DNA of 64,000 nt from Tritrichomonas musculus. Lineage: Eukaryota > Parabasalia > Tritrichomonadida > Tritrichomonadidae. How positions within the stretch are numbered: position 1 is the first letter of the stretch; each line of letters starts with the position of its first letter. Under the pieces are notes generated by a model, which saw only the letters and a list, made by a program, of their open reading frames with translations, searched no databases and had not been told where the DNA came from. The stretch is from positions 3,844,001 through 3,908,000 of the forward strand of contig JAPFFF010000006.1 in NCBI GenBank assembly GCA_039105265.1, read 5' to 3'. This document shows positions 1-11,183 of the stretch, in pieces. Made by a program: the position numbers and the translations under genes.

Positions 1-1304
1 TTCATATTAACATCAAGGTTTTCATTTGTCAAAAGAAGTTTGACTATGTTGACGTTGCCTTTTTCAATAGCGGTGTGCAATAACGATTTGGTTTCAGTAA
101 ATGTTCTATTAGGTCCGAGACAAATTTCTTTTTCAATCAATTCATTTACATTGACGTTTTCCTGTTTAATCAATTGTTCAACAAAAGGGCAGCAGTCGTA
201 CTTGCACAAATTAGAAAATGACACTTGATTTTCATGAAGAAATGCAAAATTGTAACTTTTTAAAGAAGAAAGTGAAACTTTTTCATCATTATTAACTTTT
301 TCTTTGTCTAAATAATTGTTCATGATGTAAATTGCGATTTCATTGTGGTGGCATTTGATTGCTTCATTAAACATTTTTATATATGATTCTGATTTAACGT
401 CTTTTTCTTCAAGAAAATGAATAAATTCTAGATTGTTCGAATGAACAGCATATTCCCATAACGATGGTGTTAATACAACGCCCTTTTTAAGTAAGTATTC
501 GAATATCTGATTTGATCTATGAAATACAGCATACTCAATTAGAGTTGTTTTTGTCTTCCTGAGTAGAAATTGGTTCGTTTCGTAGTCTGAAGGTGGAATT
601 GTGGAAAGAAGTGGATAATTTTCATGTTCAACATACGTAATAAAGTTATCTATTAAATCTTTACGGATTAATTCGCAAATTTCATTTCCATTTTCGCCGA
701 TATTTCTATCTTCGTAAAAATTATCAGGAAGTTTACTTGAAAATTCTGAAATCCAATTATCATCATCTTTTTTATCATCATTTCCACGAAAAGACCTTCC
801 CAAGTGCAATAACCCATCGATTGATTTTACTTTTGGATAAAACATTTTATCTTCTTTTGGGCTTTTAATATAGGGCATTATTTCTGGGAAAAAGTACTGA
901 GGATATTTCCTTTTTTTATATTTGCCACTTTGCATTTGAGAAGCAATAAAATTATTGATTTCTAATATTTTTTCTTTCAAAAGAAAAAGAAGGATTTTTT
1001 TGTTGTTTTTAAAAATGCAAAATATTTCTGAATCTTGGCATTTCTCTTTGATTTTTTCTTTAAATAAAAGAATTATTTTTTCTATTTTGGGATTAAAATC
1101 TGTTTCATGATAATGGTTATCAGCAATTTTTGCTATTAAATGAAGTAATAAAGTAAAATTATATGAATTATTGCATATATTTTGTTCTTCAATTATCTGT
1201 TTTAGATTGTGGAAATTCTCTTCAAGGTCATCATCTTTTTCTATAAAACTCAAAATTCTGGTCTGAAGTTCCTTATACTTCTCTAAAATTTCTTTGGTTG
1301 TCAT
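1..1304 (-). CDS. Ankyrin-repeat / DUF3447-type protein, C-terminus beyond window
   Basis: The reading frame opens with ATG at 1304 (MTTKEILEKYKELQ) and stays open for 434 codons to the left edge, so the C-terminus is missing. The N-terminal 200 residues are helical and charged. Residues about 255-305 (TLIEYAVFHRSNQIFEYLL..., LWEYAVHSNNLEFIHFL) resemble DUF3447, and near the edge TAIEKGNVNIVKLLL is a canonical ankyrin repeat. Proteins of this build form very large families in trichomonads; their partners are unknown. A TCATA initiator-like motif lies about 12-16 bases upstream of the ATG. No signal peptide or membrane segment is visible. The family call is by recognition; the role is not known. 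Confidence 0.8.
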   Translation of the reverse strand, partial: MTTKEILEKYKELQTRILSFIEKDDDLEENFHNLKQIIEEQNICNNSYNFTLLLHLIAKIADNHYHETDFNPKIEKIILLFKEKIKEKCQDSEIFCIFKNNKKILLFLLKEKILEINNFIASQMQSGKYKKRKYPQYFFPEIMPYIKSPKEDKMFYPKVKSIDGLLHLGRSFRGNDDKKDDDNWISEFSSKLPDNFYEDRNIGENGNEICELIRKDLIDNFITYVEHENYPLLSTIPPSDYETNQFLLRKTKTTLIEYAVFHRSNQIFEYLLKKGVVLTPSLWEYAVHSNNLEFIHFLEEKDVKSESYIKMFNEAIKCHHNEIAIYIMNNYLDKEKVNNDEKVSLSSLKSYNFAFLHENQVSFSNLCKYDCCPFVEQLIKQENVNVNELIEKEICLGPNRTFTETKSLLHTAIEKGNVNIVKLLLTNENLDVNM

Positions 1305-1646
1305 TTATATTTATGATTTTTTAGAGAAAAAAAAAAAATTCTATTCTTTGAAAAAGTTTAACTTTTCTCAATTTTTTAATAATTTTTATTCAAAATGAGG
1401 CAAAACCAGACCGCTTGTGGAAAACAGAATCTCTATTGGATTTTCCCAATATTAAATATATAGATGAAGTAAAAGTCATTTAAATTAAAAATAAAGTTTT
1501 GAACATTTTTTTTTAGCCCTAGATTTAGTAAAAAATATATTTATATTGGCCTTAAATTTCATTAAATTGGTCAAATACGATCGTTAATTTTACAATTAAA
1601 TACAAAAAGTGAAAATAAACGAGCTGACCTTTTCATATGGTCTGAT
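1305..1646. other. Gene-free spacer
   Basis: This AT-rich gap lies between the start of the ankyrin gene and the 3' end of the LRR-kinase gene, both on the minus strand. It contains an A run near 1325-1340. I see no RNA gene or repeat. Confidence 0.6.
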
Positions 1647-4600
1647 TTATTCTCTATAGTTAAGGTGATTGATGATGTTATTAATATGATCATCAGTTAG
1701 ATTGTCAATCAGTTTATAATTGTTGTCTGCGATTATTTGCCCAATTTCATCAAAGCTTGGACGGTCGTGATAATCGAATGCAGTGCATCTGCTTATCAAG
1801 TCTCTCGACAAGTCATTGATTGTATTTGGAATTGGTATTGGCACTTCATTTAAAACGTCAGCGATGTTGATTGAAGGTGGATGTCCTTTGGTAAGTACGA
1901 AGAGCATTAGTATTCCAAAAGCATAAACATCGACCTTTTCATTATAAGGCCTGTTATTGTCATATAGCTCAGGTGCCGAATAATCCAATGTACCAATTCC
2001 ATGAGTTCTAGTTCTAGTTCTTCTTTGGGTTTCAACATCCATCAAAGTTGAAATGCCAAAATCGCACACTTTGACATGTTTTTTGGAATCCAAAAGAATG
2101 TTTTCTGGCTTCAAGTCCCTGTGTATTATGTAATATCTATGAACAGTCTGCATTGCGCCTGCAATTTCATAAATAATTGATATCAAATCTGTATTTCTCA
2201 GCAATCTTATTGAATTGTGTAGACTGTGGCTGCAGTACTCAAGTAGGATTGCGGGAGGATTGTGAGGGTCACCAATGAAGAAGCTGTAAGCTTTAATGAT
2301 GTTTGGATGGTTGATCAAGTATAGCATTTGGTATTCGCCATAGAAATATCTTATATGATCAATATCAACTATCTCATTGGCATTTCCTTCTTCATCTTCT
2401 TCAACATCATTTCCCCAATCATCATCATCATTGTTGTCATTATTAGGCATGTTGCACCTGTACACTTTGAGTGCATAGAACATGTTGGGAATGTTTGGAT
2501 TAGGAACCTTGAAGATATTGGCCGATCCTCCTTCATTAATATAACATCTGTTTTGATATAAACTTGAAAATTCTTCAGACAACATTAAATCAAATTCATT
2601 TTGATTACAAAAGATGATCTTTCGATTCGGATCAGTGATTTTGCTGCCTGTCAACTGTGCACTACGAGGAACGCCTAAAACAGTGAATTTACAATCAACA
2701 TTTAAATTGACATGCTTTGCATTTGGCAAGCAAATTTCAACAACTGAATCAATATTTCCTGATATTTGATCAAGATCAGCTTCATCATCAGTGATTTCAA
2801 GATGCAATTTGTCAAATTCATTTTTTTCTAATATTGGATTTAAGAAAGCAATTGGTGAAATAATTTTTTCTAATGATTTGCATTGAATTTTGAAAGCATT
2901 ATCATCAATTGTTTCTAATTGTGAATTCTTCTCAATACAAAAAATTTTGAGGTTTTGGCAAAAGCCAAAGGCGTAACATCCAATTGATTTAACACTTGGA
3001 GGAATTGATATCGTTATAATGGAGGTCTTCTTAAAGGCACCTCGTCCAATTGTTTCAAGTTTAGAATATGGAGAAAATGAAACTCTTTGTAGTTTTTGGC
3101 ATTCATAAAAACAATTTTTTCCAATTTCTTTAACACTGCTTGGAATGCTGACACTTACAAGTTCACTGTTTTCAAAAGCTTCACGGCCAATCACTTCAAG
3201 TTGAGATGGAAAAGTAATTATTTGAATAGGGACGCGATAAAATGCTCTCTCATGTATTGTTTTAAGTTTTGAACCTGGCATAAAAGTTACATTTCTAAGT
3301 GAAATGCATTTCATAAATGCTCCAAAGCCAATTTCAGTTACTTCTGGTGGAATCGTTATACTTTCCAGGTTAATGAGCTCTGAAAATAGCAGTTTATCAA
3401 TTTTTTGCAGTTTGGAGTCTTGTTTAAAAGTGATTGTTTTGATTTTGCTGTTTCCGTCGTAAGAACATCGCTTAATTTGTTGAACAGATGAAGGCATCTT
3501 AACGCATTCGACACCGTTGGCTTGAAATATATTAAAATCAATTGTTGTGATTTGTGTATCTGGGGAAAACTCAATTTCGTTGAAATCTGTACAATATGAG
3601 CACGTATCTGAAAATGACTTAATGAATGAAGGAATCACAAGTTTAGGCGATTCAAATCGTACAAAGAAAAGCTTGTCATACTCATCACTGTTTTGATCTG
3701 ATCGAGTAACTATGAACTTATTGTCAATGTACTTGTAATTCACATTATCCTGAGATATTGTAATGTTCTGCAATTTGCTGCTGCAACCCAAGCAGCACTC
3801 ACCAAGCACTGCGCCTGAAGGAATATTGATTGTTTCCAGTGTAAAAGTGTCAAAAGCATGCTCTTCAATCAACTGGCATTGTGAATTTTCTGCAAATGTA
3901 ACTGTTTTTAATTTGCTCATATAAAAGCAGTTTGAGCCAATTTTTGTGACTTGGGAAGGGATGGTGATGCTCTCTATAATTGTATTTGAAAATGCCTCAG
4001 AATTAATTGTCTGAAGCTGTGAATTTTCTGAAAATGTAACCGTTTTTAGTTCGCTACAATATGAAAAACAATATCTACCAATTTCTGTAACTCTAGGAGG
4101 GATATTAAAACTTTTTATTAAGGTGTGCATGAAGGCTCTTGGTCCGATTTGTTGTAGATTTGAATCGGGTGGAATTGTCAGATTTTTAAGATTCATGCAA
4201 TTATCAAAAACTGATTCTTCAATTGTATTGAGTTGGCTTGGAAGAGTTATGGTTTCTAAATTGTGACAATTGCAAAAAGCGTTGGATTTTATTACTTGAA
4301 GATTTGAATTAGATTCAAAATTTACTTTTTGAAGAAAATTGCACTTGAAAAAATAGAATTGGCCAATAGATTGTACTTGAGATGGAATTATAAGTGTTTT
4401 TATTTTTGTTTCTACAAATGCATAATCATCAATTACTTGAAGTTGAGAATCAGGTGGAAATGTAATTAATTTTAGATCAGTTTTAGCAAATGCAGATCGA
4501 CCTATATGCTTAATGTGAGATGGAAATGTGATTTTCAAATTATCAGGAATTCGATAAGTAAAAATAAGGGTACCAAAATTATCACTGCTAGGATCAGATT

Positions 4601-4871
4601 TGGTACATATGAATTGATTATCAATTAAAGCAAAGTTGTTATTTTCTGGCGATATTGAAATGTCATCTTATTTTAGATGATTTATAAAAACTTTTTCGTC
4701 GATTGTTTGAATACTTCTTGGAATTGATAAATGAGAAACTAGTGAATGTAGAAACATGTCTTCTGTAAGCGTCGTTATTTGTGAATCTGGAGCAAAATCA
4801 ATTAAACTTGCATATCTTAAACCTTCTTTACCAATATTTGTTATTACGAATTCAATCGAGTCAAAATCCAT
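1647..4871 (-). pseudogene. BspA-type LRR protein fused to a protein kinase, with one in-frame stop
   Basis: The natural start is ATG at 4871 (MDFDSIEFVITNIGKEG). The same frame runs to 1647 (1,074 codons) with one interruption, a TAA at 4670-4668; LRR sequence continues on both sides of it (INHLK stop DDISISPENNNF). Residues about 1-700 are LRR_5 repeats of the IPSSVxxIGxxAF type. Residues about 760-1060 are a kinase domain with a Gly-rich loop (NEGGSANIFKV), ALK lysine, HRDLKPEN, DFG and SAPEL motifs, all intact. A 963-residue stretch after the stop is open but starts without ATG. The locus may be a recent pseudogene, a sequencing error, or a shorter gene from an internal start. BspA repeats are usually surface or cytosolic recognition modules; pairing with a kinase suggests a receptor-like signalling protein, but no membrane segment is visible. 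Confidence 0.7.
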
Positions 4872-5663
4872 ACTTTTTCTTTTCGATAGCTTTTCATTAA
4901 ATTTTCAATGAATCAATTCCAAAATCTTTTAAAACTTTCAAAAAACTGACCATATTATCACGAATTTGATATCTACTTTAGAATAATGCAAATTTTATTT
5001 AATTTTGATTTAGTATGATTTGAAACTTCCCATTTCTTTCGGTTTCATTGTGTAAAGCAAATTAGTGAAAATGTTTGAGAATATTTTCTTATGAAATAAT
5101 TGCCATATAGATGTAATCTATTATTTTCAATGTTGATTAGTTAAATTCCACCTTTTACATTTTCACTGAAAAGTTGAAATTCATAACTATCTTAATTTGT
5201 TTGGAATTGTATTTCATGAATAATTTTAAAGATAGAAAAAGTCTGTTTTTAATAGTGAATCAAGAAATGAAAATGTGGATGGATATTAAAGATATTAAAG
5301 ATATAAATCAATTTATTTGATTATGCAATTTTTTTAGAAATTTCAAACCTATTGAGTAATATCATGCTATTCAATTTTTTTCGTGGATTTCAATTTTTCT
5401 GAAAAGATTGTGATAAAAACGTTAAAACATAGAATCAAAATAAATCCAAAATATCTGGTTTATTTATATAGAAATTTTCTTATAAATATATTTTATTAGA
5501 TAAAAATATTGTTATAAATTTAAATATGCATTTATTTTATTTAAAAAATAATTATTAAATTAATATTTGTAAAATTCTAAATGATTTTATTTTGAATTAA
5601 AATAAAAAAATAATTCAAAATATTTGATCTGATACGTTGTTATAGTTATTATTTTATTGAAAA
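4872..5663. other. Gene-free divergent spacer
   Basis: This 0.8-kb, very AT-rich stretch separates the LRR-kinase start (-) from the nucleotide kinase start (+). It must hold both promoters. I see no RNA gene or long repeat. Confidence 0.6.
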
Positions 5664-6377
5664 ATGGGATGCTCTAATTCCAAAGTAGCTGCTATGAAAG
5701 ATGAAGAAAAAACAAAAGAAGAATTAAAGCAAGCTAAGGCGTTAAAGGATGTCATGTCAGATTACAAGTTTACTATTACTAATGAAGAAAAGGAACAATT
5801 GAATAAAAAGATTATCATATTTTTGATTGGCGGCCCCGGAAGTGGAAAAGGTACGCAATCTGAACGAATTATTAAAGATTTTGACACAGGTTACATGAGT
5901 GCAGGTGACTTACTTCGAAAAGAATCAGATAAAGGTACTTCCATAGGTAAATTTATTCTTGAGCAAATGAAACAAGGTGCAATTGTGCCGCAAGAAATTA
6001 TTCTTAATCTTCTTAAAGATGAAATTTTATCACAAAATAAGAAGTTATATCTAATTGATGGATTTCCAAGAAAAACTGATCAAGCAGAAACATTTGAAAG
6101 CCAAATTTGTCAATGCAAATGTGCTTTGTTTTTGGATGTTCCTGATGACATTCTCATTAATCGTCTCATTAAAAGGAGCGAAACATCTGGTAGAGCTGAT
6201 GATAATCCAGAAACTATTAAAAAGAGAATCAAGACATTTCATGATGTTAGTGAGCAAGTTTTCAATCATTTTGATAAATTAGGAAGAGCCGTTAAAATAG
6301 ATGGAAACAGAGATCCTGATGTTGTTTATGAAGAAGTTCACAACTTGATTCAGAAAATTTTAGATGAAAATCAATAA
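5664..6377 (+). CDS. Adenylate / UMP-CMP kinase with N-terminal dual-acylation signal
   Basis: This is a 237-residue nucleoside monophosphate kinase that transfers phosphate between ATP and AMP or UMP/CMP. The P-loop is GGPGSGKGTQ at about residue 54. The NMP-binding region (SAGDLLRKESDKGTSIG), the GFPR motif and the SETSGRADDNPETIKKR segment show the short-LID class, like AK1 and UMP-CMP kinase. The first 45 residues are an extension beginning MGCSNSK, which fits N-myristoylation at Gly2 and palmitoylation at Cys3, so membrane or ciliary targeting is likely (inference). All key Arg residues appear present, so it should be active. Substrate choice between AMP and UMP/CMP cannot be settled by eye. 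Confidence 0.9.
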   Translation: MGCSNSKVAAMKDEEKTKEELKQAKALKDVMSDYKFTITNEEKEQLNKKIIIFLIGGPGSGKGTQSERIIKDFDTGYMSAGDLLRKESDKGTSIGKFILEQMKQGAIVPQEIILNLLKDEILSQNKKLYLIDGFPRKTDQAETFESQICQCKCALFLDVPDDILINRLIKRSETSGRADDNPETIKKRIKTFHDVSEQVFNHFDKLGRAVKIDGNRDPDVVYEEVHNLIQKILDENQ

Positions 6378-6484
6378 TTTATTTTATTTTTTTTTTTTTT
6401 TTTTCTTTGAATTAAAATAACCTTTATTATATATCAAAAAAGCTTTATTATAAAATACAATTCTGTTCTTTTTGGATTCCTATT

Positions 6485-7693
6485 CTAGATTTTGGTTCTG
6501 TTTAATAAGGCGCTTGGGTTTTTAAAATAATTTTTCATGATCATTAAGATTTCGCTTTCTTGAATAGGATTTTTAGATAAATCTCTTTGTGAAGCGCATA
6601 ATTCAGTATTAAAATGGGCAAGTGGTAATGTCATTACTCCCTTTATATCAAACCTGCAGTTATTTCTAATGACACCAGGTTCATTATCAAATTCCACATC
6701 AAAAACGCAATTATTTACTGTGATTTCAGCACCTTCGCGATTTCCTTTAAATAACTTTCCTTGTAAATGAGAAATGAAGCAATTGTTCAGTTGGCCAAGT
6801 TTGTGAAACATTATCAAGCCGCTTTCTTCTTGCTTTGTTACAAGATTTCCAACAAAATTTGATTCTTCGATTGCTGATCCAAACTTAGCATATAAGTAAA
6901 CAATCCAAGGTCCAATATTTTTTGCAATTGTACAGTGTAATGCAACTGCATCAGAGTCCATTGTATGCATCATGAATGATCCTGCTTGGGAAACAACTGC
7001 ATTTTCGGTAGAATTTAGGTCTATTATTCGAATTTTTCCAAAACCTAGATATAAGCTTTGCCATCCTCTTGCAGAGTTCTTTGGAGATGACTGTGTAATT
7101 GATGTTCTGTTGCAGTAATTTGGTTGAACTTCATAATCATTGGTATTTTTAGAATCAGTCGAAGATAAAGGTGATCTTATAGAAATACAAAATGAATGGC
7201 CATCACGGCCTGCGGAGCATCGTAATACGCAGCATGAATCAATATTAGATTTTTGACCAGTGAAATAAATGCATCCACCATCTCCTGGAGCTGGTCCACT
7301 ATTACAATTAACAAATGTGGTCCGCTGAACATCAAGAGTACCTTCAAAAGAGGAAAAATGGCTGATAGCTCCTCCATCTAGTTTTGAAGAGCAGTTAATA
7401 AAAATAGAATCAAAACAAATAATTGCATCACCTGTATTTGGTTGTGCTGGGCGCTCAGTGAAAATTGTATTATATTTCATGCTTTCTTTTTGAATTAAAA
7501 TTGCAGAGTTAAGAAAATTCCCAAATGTTGAGCCTTTTATGAAATATGATGCTGAATTTACGTTATAAATAAAAGAATTAATACTATTGAAAATAGTTGA
7601 CTTACTCATATAAATATTTTGCCGATTTGAAACAAAGGGTGAAATCGATGATAAGCATCGAAGTGATAAGGCGATAAACGTTGAATTTAGCAT
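6485..7693 (-). CDS. Right-handed beta-helix (POMP/adhesin-like) protein
   Basis: The 402-residue protein starts at the first ATG after an upstream in-frame TGA. It is built of short repeats of the CFDSIFINCSSKLDGGAIS / TTFVNCNSG..GDGGCIYF kind, typical of parallel beta-helix proteins annotated in trichomonads as polymorphic-outer-membrane-protein-like or adhesin-like. There is no clear signal peptide or membrane anchor, which is unusual for a surface protein, so it may be a short paralog of larger anchored members. It converges with the upstream nucleotide kinase gene, leaving about 107 bp between their stops. A TCATT initiator-like motif lies about 20 bases upstream of the ATG. The fold is inferred from repeat pattern only. 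Confidence 0.6.
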   Translation of the reverse strand: MLNSTFIALSLRCLSSISPFVSNRQNIYMSKSTIFNSINSFIYNVNSASYFIKGSTFGNFLNSAILIQKESMKYNTIFTERPAQPNTGDAIICFDSIFINCSSKLDGGAISHFSSFEGTLDVQRTTFVNCNSGPAPGDGGCIYFTGQKSNIDSCCVLRCSAGRDGHSFCISIRSPLSSTDSKNTNDYEVQPNYCNRTSITQSSPKNSARGWQSLYLGFGKIRIIDLNSTENAVVSQAGSFMMHTMDSDAVALHCTIAKNIGPWIVYLYAKFGSAIEESNFVGNLVTKQEESGLIMFHKLGQLNNCFISHLQGKLFKGNREGAEITVNNCVFDVEFDNEPGVIRNNCRFDIKGVMTLPLAHFNTELCASQRDLSKNPIQESEILMIMKNYFKNPSALLNRTKI

Positions 7694-7834
7694 ATGAATA
7701 AAAGTTAAATGAATAATTCAAATTTTAATAAAAATAAACTTTTTCATAAGAGAAGAGCAAATATACTAAAATTATGGAAAAAAGTTTTTAACTAAGAATC
7801 AATTTAAAGAAAATATGAAACAAATTTGTCTATT

Positions 7835-8971
7835 TTAATTTAAAGGGCATTTCTTCTTTATAACTTCAGCTCCACCATCATTATATTCACTCTTTGTCAC
7901 AACCATCTTTGGAAACTGTTCGTTTGTGCACAATTGAGATGCTCCTTTCCAAGCAGAATAAATTCTATCCTGTTCTTGGATAATATTAATTGTTGTTGAT
8001 GGTGGTGCAAGAGCAGAGAGTTCTTTGTTAAGTCTCTCAGAAAATCCAGTGAGAAGTGTATTTCCACCAGAAAGAATAATATTTTCATAGAGATCTTTTC
8101 GAGAATGAACGTCTGAATTCATGATTGATGAAAAAACAAGTTCAGTTAATCCTTTGAATTCGCATCCCCATAACTTTGGCTTAAAAAGAAACTCTGGAGC
8201 TTTGAACCTAAGCTCATTAAATTGTAAAGTCTGTCCATCAGGTAATTGGTAATCTTTCTTGCATTGATCAGAAGTTCGTGCTTTTTCGAGTTCATCCTTA
8301 TAATCGGCGGCTACATAGCAAAGTTTTTCTTTGATATCTTGAGCGACAAGTCTTTCTGCTGAAGTTTGGAACAATAATTCATCTTTATTCATCTTTTTAA
8401 TGAGGTATGATGTAATCGCATGGCCAGCTATTTTGTTGATTTGCGTTGATTGAGGAATTTTATAGCCTTCAAATATTGCAGAAATTGATGTTATGCCTTC
8501 TCCACTATCGAGAACAAGGCCTGTTGTACGACCAGAGGCTAATAATGCGAGTGAATCAGATGATTGAAAATAAACTGATGGTACATTATATTTCTCAAAA
8601 AATATTTGAGAAATCTTCTGGCGTTGTTCGATTGTAGCGTTTAAAGAATCAACAAAAAAGATTGGATGTTCTGCAGATTCAGTTTTCAATTCATTGCTAA
8701 AAATGTGACTCCAAATTCGTTCCATGTTATCCCAATCCTTAATTAATCCATAACTGATGGGATATGTAAGATCCAAAACGCCTGCTTTTGCAAATACTTC
8801 TTCTGAAATGTAAAAGTCTTTATGTACGCCAGCTTGGGCAACAACTGGATATTTAGCAGTGCCAACAACTGTGGAAAAATGACAACTTGGTTCATTTTTT
8901 CCAGAATAGCCTGCTTTCGTAATTCCAGAACCATTATCAAGAACTATTGTTGAAATTTTAAGATCTAACAT
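7835..8971 (-). CDS. Divergent actin
   Basis: This 378-residue protein covers the whole actin fold. Visible signatures are the phosphate-binding loops (LDNGSGITKAGYSGKNEP near the N-terminus and LVLDSGEGITSISAIFEGY near residue 155), the YGLIKDWDNMERIWSHIF segment, and the ILSGGNTLLTGFSERL...ALAPPS block near residue 300. The end is KKKCPLN rather than the conserved HRKCF. The length is normal for actin (about 375). It differs from conventional actin at many positions, including the region that forms the DNase-I loop, so it may be a specialised actin or actin-related protein. A second divergent actin lies at 50984-52093 and is not a close copy. A TCACA motif sits 12-16 bases upstream. Confidence 0.85.
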   Translation of the reverse strand: MLDLKISTIVLDNGSGITKAGYSGKNEPSCHFSTVVGTAKYPVVAQAGVHKDFYISEEVFAKAGVLDLTYPISYGLIKDWDNMERIWSHIFSNELKTESAEHPIFFVDSLNATIEQRQKISQIFFEKYNVPSVYFQSSDSLALLASGRTTGLVLDSGEGITSISAIFEGYKIPQSTQINKIAGHAITSYLIKKMNKDELLFQTSAERLVAQDIKEKLCYVAADYKDELEKARTSDQCKKDYQLPDGQTLQFNELRFKAPEFLFKPKLWGCEFKGLTELVFSSIMNSDVHSRKDLYENIILSGGNTLLTGFSERLNKELSALAPPSTTINIIQEQDRIYSAWKGASQLCTNEQFPKMVVTKSEYNDGGAEVIKKKCPLN

Positions 8972-8982
8972 ATAAAATTGGT

Positions 8983-8987
8983 TGTGA
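8983..8987 (-). promoter_or_regulatory. Initiator-like motif (TCACA)
   Basis: On the minus strand TCACA lies about 12 bases upstream of the actin ATG. It fits the trichomonad initiator TCAYW, which normally sits within about 20 bases of the start. The motif is short and could be chance. Confidence 0.35.
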
Positions 8988-9590
8988 AGAATTAATTTTA
9001 TTTATTGATCTATTTCAAAATTCATATTTTGAATACTTTATATAATTTAAAAAAAAGGAGTTTTTATTAAAAAGTAAAACTATTCATATTTTATATCAAC
9101 TGTTTTAGCGATTCATTATATCAAATATCTCAAAAAGAAATGATAAGAATAGTATAGTAGATGATTAACATGATGCTCTTCTTCATTATACAAATTTCAA
9201 ATCTTTTAAAGGCCAAACTTATTAAGTAATTTTCAATTAAATGTATGATAAATCGATTATAACTCTTTTAAAATTGTATAACTCCGCGTATATTTTGAAT
9301 GATTCTTTGCATTTTTTTTTTATCATTCACTAAAAATATTTGTATATAGAGAATAATGAGAGAAAAAGATGTAAAATGTTGAATAGGTTTTTTCTCTCTC
9401 TTTTGGTTTATAGAATATGTTCTTCATTAATTTTTTTTAGATGAAATAGTTGATAATGAAAAAATAAAACTCAAAAAAAAATTTCATAGTAACGACGATC
9501 AATTTTTGAAAATATTTGAAAAGAATGTTTAAACTTTTTTAATGAAATTAAAAAATAAAAAAATTGAACCTATATTTGATCATTTGAAAT
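8988..9590. other. Gene-free divergent spacer
   Basis: This AT-rich spacer separates the actin-like gene (-) from the C2-like gene (+). It has several T and A runs but no recognisable RNA gene. Confidence 0.6.
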
Positions 9591-9595
9591 TCACT
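9591..9595 (+). promoter_or_regulatory. Initiator-like motif (TCACT)
   Basis: TCACT lies seven bases before the ATG at 9603, matching the trichomonad initiator pattern TCAYW in its usual position. A second TCATT lies about 11 bases further upstream. Confidence 0.4.
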
Positions 9596-9602
9596 CTTTT
9601 TA

Positions 9603-10298
9603 ATGACTCTATATATAAAAATTCTTCAGATGATGCAGCATCCAGTTAAAAGATACCCATTGCCATATATTTACGCGACTATATACTTTCCATTAAATAA
9701 TGAACCCCAATCAACTGAAAAGTCAAATGCAGTTCCCCCATGCTGGAACCGCAATACATTTAAATTTGATATAAAAAATACGGTTTTAAATGATAGCATT
9801 GACGAGGATGTAAAGAAATTGCGAATAACCGTGATTGAATCACGACTTTTTATGGTTGAAGAACCTCTTGGCTTTTGTGATATTTATATTTCATCATTGC
9901 CGCAAGACAAGGTCCTTATCCAATGGGTAACTTTGACTTCACTTCGACCTGAACTCCCCAAAATGATGTGCTTATTGATGATTCATCTAAATTCCAATCC
10001 CAATTTTTCATCTTCCTGTGAAAATACCAGTTCAATGAATTTAAATGGAAACTCTGATGATAGCATGATATTTGATGCGCCTCTTGCTTCACCAGAAGAT
10101 ATAATACAATTCGAACCGTGGGACCCAAGAGAAGTTGAATTCAAATATTTAAGTCATATTCATCTTGAAAATTCTATATTTCCATTAAAAATACCGCAAG
10201 ACCCCCTAAATGAAGAAGGAGATATAGAATTTGAAAACTCACAAGAAGCATCAATGTATCAAAGTCCATTAAAATCAATTTTAAAGATATTCTCGTAA
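9603..10298 (+). CDS. C2-domain-like protein
   Basis: The 231-residue product begins MTLYIKILQMMQHPVKRYP. Residues about 1-125 follow the layout of a C2 domain: an opening beta strand, YIYATIYF, then WNRNTFKFDI, LRITVIESRLFMVEEPLGFCDIYISSL and IQWVTLTSL. C2 domains bind membranes or proteins, often with calcium through clustered Asp residues; such a cluster is not obvious here, so calcium binding is doubtful. The C-terminal 100 residues are acidic and probably disordered. The first ATG was chosen because the domain starts immediately after it. The fold assignment rests on pattern only. Confidence 0.5.
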   Translation: MTLYIKILQMMQHPVKRYPLPYIYATIYFPLNNEPQSTEKSNAVPPCWNRNTFKFDIKNTVLNDSIDEDVKKLRITVIESRLFMVEEPLGFCDIYISSLPQDKVLIQWVTLTSLRPELPKMMCLLMIHLNSNPNFSSSCENTSSMNLNGNSDDSMIFDAPLASPEDIIQFEPWDPREVEFKYLSHIHLENSIFPLKIPQDPLNEEGDIEFENSQEASMYQSPLKSILKIFS

Positions 10299-11183
10299 TT
10301 TTGATGTATTGATTCCGACAAGTTGTTTTATTTTTCTTATTCATGTTATTTCACATATTAATATTATTAAAAATTTTTATTCGAAATAAGCATATACTAT
10401 GAATAATTTTAACATTGAAATTATAGAATGATTAAGAAATAAATTATTTTATCCTAAATAAAATCAATGTAATTTCATTAGATTTTTTAATGTTATTTAT
10501 ATAAACATAAATGTCATAAACTGTTGAAATTAAATGATAAAATACGATGAAAATTTAATATCTATCAATGAGTTTCATATTATTGTAACCATTCGTTAGA
10601 CTATATTCATTATTAAATATTAATTTTCTAAAATCTATTATTTTTATAATAAGAAACTACTTATTTCATTATTTTATATATAATTTCATATTTTTATTCC
10701 ATTAATACGAAGTTAACACAATTTTTTAATTTATAACTCAAGTAAAGAAAATATTTAAACTAACACATAGAATATGATAAGAAAATTCTGTTTTTTGTTA
10801 ATTTTTTTATATCAGCTTTTTCTAATAAAGCCAATATATTGTTTTTTGAAAGACAAAATATATCTTTTTCATAATTAAAATGAATTAATTTAATTCTAAA
10901 ATATAAATATAATTTTTTATAACTATTTTTATTAACTATAGCAAGAAATCTGGTATCCTTTTTCAAATTTTATTTTATTTTTCAAATTTTGAATGACAGA
11001 TACCGAAATAATTTATCAAATAAAATTGATGTTATTCTTTTTTTATAAGGAAAATAGAAGATCTAATTATATAAAATAATTTAATGGATTAAAAATTTTT
11101 TTATTTTTTTATTTTTTATTTTTTTTTAAAATCATTTTTTTGATGTCATATCCCGTTTATTTTCATTTTATTTTTTTTTTCAA
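10299..11183. other. Gene-free spacer
   Basis: This 0.9-kb, extremely AT-rich stretch contains T-rich tracts just before the next gene (11090-11180). A string ACTAACACATAG at 10759-10770 resembles a trichomonad 3' splice site, but no exons flank it. Nothing else is recognisable. Confidence 0.5.

Noticed and set aside
10759-10770. ACTAACACATAG, close to the trichomonad 3' splice/branch motif
   Set aside because: No upstream 5' splice site or coding exons flank it; the region is gene-free AT-rich DNA.
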